A DNA stretch of 36,884 bases from JAFDVL01 sp043775925 (GTDB taxonomy: Bacteria; Acidobacteriota; Blastocatellia; RBC074): NCBI GenBank assembly GCA_043775925.1, contig JAYVRW010000427.1:1-36884 (forward strand). Direction: 5' to 3'. Shown here piece after piece: positions 31,358 through 36,884 of this stretch (positions within the stretch are counted from its first letter, which is position 1; every line of letters begins with the position of its first letter). The translations under genes and the position numbers were made by a program. The notes beneath the pieces were generated by a model. The model worked only from the letters and a program-made list of their open reading frames with translations, ran no database searches and was not told the DNA's origin.

Positions 31358-31400
31358 CCGAAACGTAAGAAGACCGTTGACTTTTCTTCTTACGCTTCGG
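31358..31400. terminator. Stem-loop after the TonB-dependent receptor gene
   Basis: CCGAAACGTAAGAAGA (31358-31373) pairs with TCTTCTTACGCTTCGG (31385-31400) with one mismatch around an 11-base loop. On the minus strand it follows the receptor stop by 11 bases. A T run is missing, so it may protect the mRNA 3' end or belong to another repeat family. Confidence 0.6.
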
Positions 31401-31410
31401 ACATTCAGGC

Positions 31411-34400
31411 TTAGAACATTAAGCGCACGCTCAATTGAATCACGCGGGCAAAGTTCGCTTGTGAAGTGATCTTGCCAAAACTCGCGCTTCCAAATGACGT
31501 GTTTGGCGCTCGGAAAACCGGAGTATTGAAAGCATTAATTGCTTCAATACGGAACTGCGCTTTGAAACTTTCAAGAATGGTTGTGTTCTTGATGAGTCCA
31601 ATATCCCAGTTCTTTTGTCCGGGTGAACGCACGCCAATAGTGCGGCTAATGTTGCCGTATGTTTGCGCTGGAGCCGCACTGAACGCCGCCGGATTCAAAT
31701 AGCTGTTAATTCTGTCACCAATTGAACCAACGGTTGCGGCATCAACTCCCAGCACAACATTCGGACGTTGTCCGCTGCCATACGAAAGAGAGTTGTTACT
31801 TGATTGTGTGATTGAAAGAGGGAACCCGCTTTGGAATGAACCAATCGCATTAATCTGCCAGCCCCCGACAACACGATCCAGAAATGCGTTGTTGCTGAGT
31901 AAGGCTTTACCTTTGCCGAAGGGCAATTCATAGCTGCCACTGAACAGAAAACGATGCGGCGTATCAATAGCTGACAAGCCATATTCTGAAGCGAGATCAT
32001 AAGCATTCACAGCGAAATTTGAAGTGCCGGAATAAAAGTTGCTTTGACCGACGACGTTATCCAGCATTTTGCTAAACGTGTACGAGGTCAGAAAACTCAT
32101 TCCTTTTGTCATCCGCTTTTGCGCTTTGACAGTGACTGAATTATAAAAAGATTTTCCTTCGTTGGATTCATGCACAAAAATGTCACCGAATTGCGGGAAG
32201 GGTCGTAAAAGTTGCCGTTGCTCAATCGTGGCTGCACTCAAGCTGCCAGTTTTGACAATGCCAAAAAATGGATTCGTAACTTTGGTTGCCAAATCTATGC
32301 GCGTCAGTTTATCCGCCGTCAACTGATTAATGTTGAGCGTCGAATCGTTGATGCTGCCGATTTCCAAACGAGAGCCGCGACTGCCGGTATAACCCAAAGT
32401 CACTGCAATGCCGCCGGGTAATTCGCGTTGAATGTCGAGCGAATATTGCTGGACATAAGCAGCCTGACGATTTTGATCTACGAAGTGAATCGTATCGCCA
32501 ACATTCGTCAACAAACCAAGTGTGTTTCCGATAGGTTGATTCAGTCCGTTAGGAAAAGGATTGGAAAGAGTAGCTCCGGGAGCAACGGTTGTAATCGAAG
32601 AGAATCCCAAGGCTCCGATGCCAGTCACGGAGAAGGTGAAAATCGGCGGCGCCCAGAAAATTCCATAGCCGCCACGAATCACAGTTTTATCATTGAGTGA
32701 AAAGGCAAAGCCTGCGCGAGGAGCATATTTACTGGCTCCCGGCGTTTGTTGCGTTGGACTGCCATTGACTCCGGCGTAAATCAGTCCGCCCTTTAAACTC
32801 AGTCCGGGAACGACTAACGGGCTGACTGCATTGCGATCAAAACCGACTGTTAGATTGTTAGTTTTTTCCTGTAAGCCCTGCTCATACTCATAACGAAATC
32901 CGAGGTTGAGCGTTAATTTGTGTGAGACGCGAAAATCATCCTGAAGGTATGTGCCGTAATAATTCACGTATGTTTGCAGTGGTTTTGCAATCTGCGCATT
33001 GTTGGTGCGGGTCAGATCAGGCAAGCCTAAAATCAGGCTGGCGAGTTCATTGCCGACGGTGCCTTTGCTGAAGCTGAATTCGCCGCTGGCCTGACCGATT
33101 TGCGTAAAGTCAGAAAACATCTTGCGATAATCGGCGCCAACTTTGAAGCTGTGTTTGCCGATCAGCTTGGAAACGCTGCTGAGCAGATTGTGTGAATAAT
33201 AACGACGCTGTGAGGCTGCACCCGAACCCAACGCCGCTTGCGTCGCTGAACCGTAGGCTGCACCAGCAATATTAATGCGAGGAAATTTATTGAAGACAAT
33301 GTCTTTGGTAAAGCTGTTGGCAAAGCCTAAACCGGGAACATCAAACCCTGCGCTGGACGTGTTCGGGCTATCTGTAAACGTGTTGTAGCCATAACGTAAG
33401 CTCAGCACCGTTGTTGAATTTAGAGCGTAGATGTTATTCATTGCGACCGCATGAACATTGCGGAAAAGCAGGGTCCCGCCGGGATTGGCGATGTTTTTAT
33501 AGTAATCGGCTTCCGGTTCGCGGCTGCCGTAATGAGCGTAAAATACGCTGACTTTATACTTCTCGCCAATCGAATGATCTACTTTGAGCGTCTGCTGATC
33601 GGCACGATCTGAGAGCGTTGAAGTTGCGGTGTAATTATTCAGTCCCGAAAGCGCATCACCGGCGCCGTTGGCCTTTGGAAAATATTGCGCAATATTATAT
33701 CCGGCGACATCGCGGCGCGAGGTCGGAATGATATTGCCCACAAATGGCAAGCCTGTCAGCGGGTCTTTGATGACAACGAGCGCACCTTTGCTGTCTTTGG
33801 TTTGCGAAAAATCTCCCAGCTTTTCGCGGTCAGTGGGAACCGTAAATGTTTCACTTAAAAATGTATCCATGCGGTAGCCTTCAAACGAAGACCAGAAAAA
33901 TGTTTTGTCTTTGCCATCGTAAACCCAGGGCAATTTGATCTTGCCGCCAAAGGCTCCACCGTAAAGTTTGTACGGCGCATTGGGCTTGGCAATCCCTTTT
34001 AAATTATTAAAAAAATTGTTCGCCTGCATGGAGGATGGACGCAGGAAGCCGAAAATATTTCCGTGATAATCATTGCTGCCTGATTTGGCTGTGGTATTAA
34101 AAAAGCCGCCGCCTGTGCGTCCTGCTTCGGCGTCATAAGTATTGATTTGAACTTTGACTTCCTGCACTGCCTCAATAGAAGGAACGATCACCGCACGATT
34201 GACTAAATCAGTAATCGGCACGCCGTCAATGATATAGTTGTTGCCGCGCACTGGCCCTCCCGCGAGTGAAATCGCGGAAGAGCCACTTTGATCCTGTTGA
34301 CGATTAAAGGTTGGATTGCCAACCGGAATGACGTTCGGAGTAATCGCCGACATCATAAACGGGTTGCGCCCTGAGTTCGGCAAATCCGTCAGAATCTGCT

Positions 34401-34869
34401 TGCTCAAAACCGTTCCCGTTGAAGCCGTGGCGCTTTCGATCATCGCAACTTCGCCAGTAATAATGACGGTTTCGACGACGTTGCCAACTTGCAACGCCAA
34501 GTCTAAAGACATTTGTTGTTGTGTCTCAATGATAACATCACTGCGTTCCGTTTTCTTGAAACCGTTCAGAAATGCGCTGATTTTGTATTTGCCCGGATCA
34601 ACTTTCTCGAACACGTATTCGCCCGCTCCATTGGAAGTAGTGTTGCGGACAACATTGGTTTCAATGTTGGTTAAGGTTAATGCGGTCAAAGGTAAAACGT
34701 TACCTTCGCCATCTTTGATTGACCCACGCAATCCACCCTGAAAAGATTGCGCCTGCGTGACTGCGGCAAAAATGAGGAAAGCGAAAGCGACGGTCAGAAT
34801 TTTGATTTTTGCATAAGTCGGCGCGTAAGAAATCTGAATTTTGTGAAGCCGAAACTTTTCTGTTAGCAT
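31411..34869 (-). CDS. TonB-dependent receptor, Oar-like with carboxypeptidase-regulatory domain
   Basis: A 1152-residue outer-membrane protein of the large Oar-like group that is strongly expanded in Acidobacteriota. A signal peptide ends near residue 40 (AAVTQA). Residues about 45-125 form a carboxypeptidase-regulatory-like beta-sandwich (GSIKDGEGNVLPLTALTLTN, GEYVFEKVDPGKYKISA). A plug follows (about 140-265, with DGVPITDLVNR), then a beta-barrel ending in the canonical C-terminal Phe (LSVRLMF). AAAGGAG sits seven bases from the ATG. It probably imports or binds a carbohydrate or peptide substrate; nothing shows which. A hairpin lies in the 5' leader (34906-34941). Confidence 0.95.
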   Translation of the reverse strand: MLTEKFRLHKIQISYAPTYAKIKILTVAFAFLIFAAVTQAQSFQGGLRGSIKDGEGNVLPLTALTLTNIETNVVRNTTSNGAGEYVFEKVDPGKYKISAFLNGFKKTERSDVIIETQQQMSLDLALQVGNVVETVIITGEVAMIESATASTGTVLSKQILTDLPNSGRNPFMMSAITPNVIPVGNPTFNRQQDQSGSSAISLAGGPVRGNNYIIDGVPITDLVNRAVIVPSIEAVQEVKVQINTYDAEAGRTGGGFFNTTAKSGSNDYHGNIFGFLRPSSMQANNFFNNLKGIAKPNAPYKLYGGAFGGKIKLPWVYDGKDKTFFWSSFEGYRMDTFLSETFTVPTDREKLGDFSQTKDSKGALVVIKDPLTGLPFVGNIIPTSRRDVAGYNIAQYFPKANGAGDALSGLNNYTATSTLSDRADQQTLKVDHSIGEKYKVSVFYAHYGSREPEADYYKNIANPGGTLLFRNVHAVAMNNIYALNSTTVLSLRYGYNTFTDSPNTSSAGFDVPGLGFANSFTKDIVFNKFPRINIAGAAYGSATQAALGSGAASQRRYYSHNLLSSVSKLIGKHSFKVGADYRKMFSDFTQIGQASGEFSFSKGTVGNELASLILGLPDLTRTNNAQIAKPLQTYVNYYGTYLQDDFRVSHKLTLNLGFRYEYEQGLQEKTNNLTVGFDRNAVSPLVVPGLSLKGGLIYAGVNGSPTQQTPGASKYAPRAGFAFSLNDKTVIRGGYGIFWAPPIFTFSVTGIGALGFSSITTVAPGATLSNPFPNGLNQPIGNTLGLLTNVGDTIHFVDQNRQAAYVQQYSLDIQRELPGGIAVTLGYTGSRGSRLEIGSINDSTLNINQLTADKLTRIDLATKVTNPFFGIVKTGSLSAATIEQRQLLRPFPQFGDIFVHESNEGKSFYNSVTVKAQKRMTKGMSFLTSYTFSKMLDNVVGQSNFYSGTSNFAVNAYDLASEYGLSAIDTPHRFLFSGSYELPFGKGKALLSNNAFLDRVVGGWQINAIGSFQSGFPLSITQSSNNSLSYGSGQRPNVVLGVDAATVGSIGDRINSYLNPAAFSAAPAQTYGNISRTIGVRSPGQKNWDIGLIKNTTILESFKAQFRIEAINAFNTPVFRAPNTSFGSASFGKITSQANFARVIQLSVRLMF

Positions 34870-34905
34870 GGTGATGCTCCTTTCATGAAACGTGAAGTGG
34901 AGAAG

Positions 34906-34941
34906 GAGACTGGTCTAGCGTCGCAAACCGAAACCAGTCTC
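34906..34941. promoter_or_regulatory. Hairpin in the leader of the TonB-dependent receptor gene
   Basis: GAGACTGGT (34906-34914) pairs perfectly with ACCAGTCTC (34933-34941) around an 18-base loop. It ends about 37 bases upstream of the receptor ATG on the minus strand. On the plus strand it is followed by TTTTCTTTT and could end transcription entering from the receptor side. Role unproven. Confidence 0.5.
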
Positions 34942-35377
34942 TTTTCTTTTGGGGTTAATATCCCAGCAAAGCTTTCTAAAAATGCGCCTCTGTGTTTCGT
35001 GGTTTGAATACCAGAGACATCTTGAATCATTGCCGAACGAAAAATTGCTGATCCTAAGTACGGCGCTTTTGAAAGTGCATTTCTTATGCCAGATTTTTAT
35101 CTAACGTTGCGGCGCTCTAATTCAGGCGCTGACAGGGTTGGTCAATGACGCAGTAACTTCCTTTAGAATTAGGTGTTTCAGGGCAAGTGAAAAAGTTATC
35201 TGAGCGCGATGTGGCGAGGCAGGCATTCAATAATCTTTTCCCACAATATCGTTGCAGGATTTTTGTTGCGCTACAGAATTGTGGAGAGAATTGGAGCCGT
35301 GCAGGGCAGGCAGGCAAGGTTTATCAGGCAGAGCATCAACGATCTCAACAGGTTATTTTTGTGATAAAATTGAAAAA

Positions 35378-35426
35378 TACGAAAATGTTAGAAATTGAAA
35401 TTTGAGTTACGAAAATGTTGGAAATT
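35378..35426 (+). repeat. Two 19-base direct repeats upstream of msrP
   Basis: TACGAAAATGTTAGAAATT (35378-35396) recurs at 35408-35426 with a single change (A to G). The spacing is 30 bases, close to three DNA helical turns, so two protein subunits could bind the same face. The msrP ATG is 110 bases downstream. Confidence 0.6.
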
Positions 35427-35535
35427 TTTTATTCAAGCAACTTCCAATTTATTCTGATGTGACACTTATCAGGCAAAAGAGTTGGTGTGGGAATAAAATA
35501 AAGCGCATCTGCGATTAAGGAATTGAGGGATTTTT

Positions 35536-36438
35536 ATGCTAATCAGGAAACAATGTGACCTTAAATTTTCCGACATCACCGACGAAAAAATCTTTCGTCA
35601 TCGCCGCCAATTTCTCCTGGCGGCGGGAGCCGCAACTATTGGGTTCTCGGCGTGTAGAAAAGCCGATTCTACTCCTAACACTGAAGCAATCTCTTCGCTC
35701 AAAGACATTACCAGTTATAATAATTACTACGAATTCGGAACTGCTAAAAGCGATCCTGCCGTCAATGCGCACACGTTGCTTACTCGTCCCTGGGTAGTGA
35801 ATATCGAAGGAGAAGCTAACAAGCCTAAGAAATTTGATCTGGATGAATTGCTAAAAATCGCTCCCCTGGAAGAGCGCATCTACCGGTTTCGCTGTGTCGA
35901 AGGATGGTCAATGGTCATACCGTGGATGGGCTTTCCGCTGCGTGAATTACTGAAACAGGTCGAACCAAATTCAAGTGCAAAGTATGTTCAGTTCGCAACT
36001 TTATATGACAAAGCACAAATGCCTTTAGCAAAATTTAGTGGATTGACTTTGCCTTACGTTGAAGGGTTACGAATAGATGAAGCGATGCATCCGCTGACGA
36101 TTCTGGCGACTGGGTTATACGGAAAATCTTTGCCAAATCAGAACGGCGCTCCGGTTCGTTTGATTGTGCCGTGGAAGTATGGATTCAAAAGTATCAAGTC
36201 CATTGTCAACATTCGATTAATGGCAGACCAGCCGCGCACGACGTGGAATATGATGGCTTCCGATGAGTACGGATTTTATTCCAACGTCAACCCTGAAGTC
36301 CCTCATCCACGCTGGTCGCAGGCCACGGAAAGACGCTTGCCTGAATTTTTTAAAAGTACGAAAACACAGATGTTCAATGGCTACGGGGATCAGGTCGCAA
36401 GTATGTACAGCGGAATGGATTTGCGGAAGAATTTTTGA
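35536..36438 (+). CDS. msrP: Periplasmic methionine-sulfoxide reductase catalytic subunit MsrP
   Basis: It reduces oxidised methionines in periplasmic proteins, using a molybdenum-molybdopterin cofactor and electrons from MsrQ. The 300-residue product has a twin-arginine signal (RHRRQFLLAAGAAT, 21-34), the TSYNNYYEFG segment (59-68) and the Mo-binding Cys120 in RFRCVEGWSMVIPW. GAPVRLIVPWKYGFKSIKSI follows the sulfite-oxidase-fold pattern. GAGGGA lies five bases before the ATG. msrQ follows after a short repeat. Confidence 0.97.
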   Translation: MLIRKQCDLKFSDITDEKIFRHRRQFLLAAGAATIGFSACRKADSTPNTEAISSLKDITSYNNYYEFGTAKSDPAVNAHTLLTRPWVVNIEGEANKPKKFDLDELLKIAPLEERIYRFRCVEGWSMVIPWMGFPLRELLKQVEPNSSAKYVQFATLYDKAQMPLAKFSGLTLPYVEGLRIDEAMHPLTILATGLYGKSLPNQNGAPVRLIVPWKYGFKSIKSIVNIRLMADQPRTTWNMMASDEYGFYSNVNPEVPHPRWSQATERRLPEFFKSTKTQMFNGYGDQVASMYSGMDLRKNF

Positions 36439-36441
36439 GAA

Positions 36442-36513
36442 GGCAGAAACACGCACGCCGTAAATATTCCTTACGTTAGACTCCCGCGCACTTACAGCAT
36501 GCGTGCTTCTGCC
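36442..36513. repeat. Inverted repeat GGCAGAA-CACGCA between msrP and msrQ
   Basis: GGCAGAAACACGCACGC (36442-36458) pairs with GCATGCGTGCTTCTGCC (36497-36513) with two mismatches. It shares the GGCAGAA end with the repeats at 848 and 28680 and may be a sister family. It begins three bases after the msrP stop and ends nine bases before the msrQ ATG. Confidence 0.75.
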
Positions 36514-36522
36514 ATACGATTT

Positions 36523-36884
36523 ATGAGCAATAAATATCTCAAGCTCGTAAAAATTATTGTTCATCTACTGTGCTTATTGCCTTTTATACGTTTGCTGGTT
36601 TGTTTTTATACAAATAATTTGACCGCGAATCCGGTTGAATTTATTACGCACAGCACAGGCACGTGGGCACTGGCGATTCTGTTGATTTCTCTTGCCATCA
36701 CGCCACTGCGAAAAATAAAAAAATTGAATTGGTTGATTCTGCTGCGGCGAATGATTGGACTATATTCGTTCTTTTACGCTTGCCTGCATTTTACGACGTA
36801 CATCTGGTTCGATCAGGTTTTCGATTTATCCAGTGTTGCCAAAGACATCGTGAAACGCCCGTTCATTACAATTGGTTTTGCAGC
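36523..36884 (+). CDS. msrQ: Heme-binding membrane subunit MsrQ, 5' part only
   Basis: The frame from ATG 36523 runs off the window after about 120 residues. It begins MSNKYLKLVKIIVHLLCLLP, then ANPVEFITHSTGTWALAILLI, ITPLR and LRRMIGLYSFFYACLHFTTYIWFD. These are the MsrQ (YedZ) hallmarks of the ferric-reductase-like family: several membrane helices with heme-ligand histidines (His in THSTG and in CLHF). MsrQ passes electrons from the quinone pool or flavin to MsrP. The neighbouring msrP supports the call. Confidence 0.93.
   Translation, partial: MSNKYLKLVKIIVHLLCLLPFIRLLVCFYTNNLTANPVEFITHSTGTWALAILLISLAITPLRKIKKLNWLILLRRMIGLYSFFYACLHFTTYIWFDQVFDLSSVAKDIVKRPFITIGFA

Larger units (their letters stand above)
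34870..35535. other. Long intergenic region before msrP, no supported gene
   Basis: About 670 bases with divergent neighbours. It holds a leader hairpin of the receptor gene (34906-34941) and a 19-base direct repeat (35378 and 35408). Two short frames here, one per strand, lack ribosome binding sites and recognisable motifs. The remainder shows nothing I can name. Confidence 0.45.

Noticed and set aside
35117..35405. Short frames on both strands before msrP
   Set aside because: They overlap each other in opposite directions, lack start signals and resemble no family.

Overview
This window looks like chromosomal DNA of an Acidobacteriota member, probably class Blastocatellia. That placement is an inference. 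It rests on a 1152-residue Oar-type TonB-dependent receptor with an N-terminal carboxypeptidase-regulatory-like domain, several exported enzymes, moderate GC, and an unusual density of short palindromic repeats between genes. No prophage, transposase, rRNA or CRISPR array was seen.

Layout. 1-2443: operator-like palindrome, rex, a class II aldolase with a C-terminal encapsulation-type helix, one hexameric (BMC-H) and one pentameric (BMC-P) microcompartment shell protein. 2481-5006: NAD+ synthetase and PgsA. 5088-7848: a secreted protein, a small acidic protein, D-aminoacyl-tRNA deacylase and an OsmC-like protein. 8303-11867: galE, rsmD, coaD and a class I aminotransferase. 11927-12657: an initiator tRNA gene split by a 654-nt group I intron whose PD-(D/E)XK homing endonuclease carries one in-frame stop. 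12780-17713: a zinc-ribbon/TPR membrane protein, PPK2, a small hypothetical gene and two exported alpha/beta hydrolases. 17851-20437: an ECF sigma / anti-sigma / secretin-domain protein operon (minus strand). 20567-26051: family 4 uracil-DNA glycosylase, a membrane protein, an ABC exporter and fmt-rsmB. 26063-34869 (all minus strand): a conserved exported protein, a Tat-exported aminotransferase, a SulP transporter, a metzincin-like protein and the TonB-dependent receptor. 35536-36884: msrP and the start of msrQ.

The two strongest signals are the split initiator tRNA and the microcompartment module. The tRNA exons rejoin into a 77-nt initiator tRNA, and most core helices of an IC3-like ribozyme can be drawn by eye. 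The endonuclease seems inactivated by one CGA-to-TGA change, so the intron is probably immobile but must still splice. In the microcompartment module, a redox-sensing repressor precedes an aldolase with a probable cargo tag and the two minimal shell proteins, and NAD+ synthetase follows.

A third theme is repeats. At least six families of palindromic or clustered short repeats occupy intergenic gaps. They often touch or supply the stop codon of the upstream gene and end at the start codon of the next. Two families have also entered coding sequence in frame, in the anti-sigma factor and in RsmB. Start sites were moved from the longest reading frame wherever a Shine-Dalgarno sequence or a repeat boundary made another start more likely.
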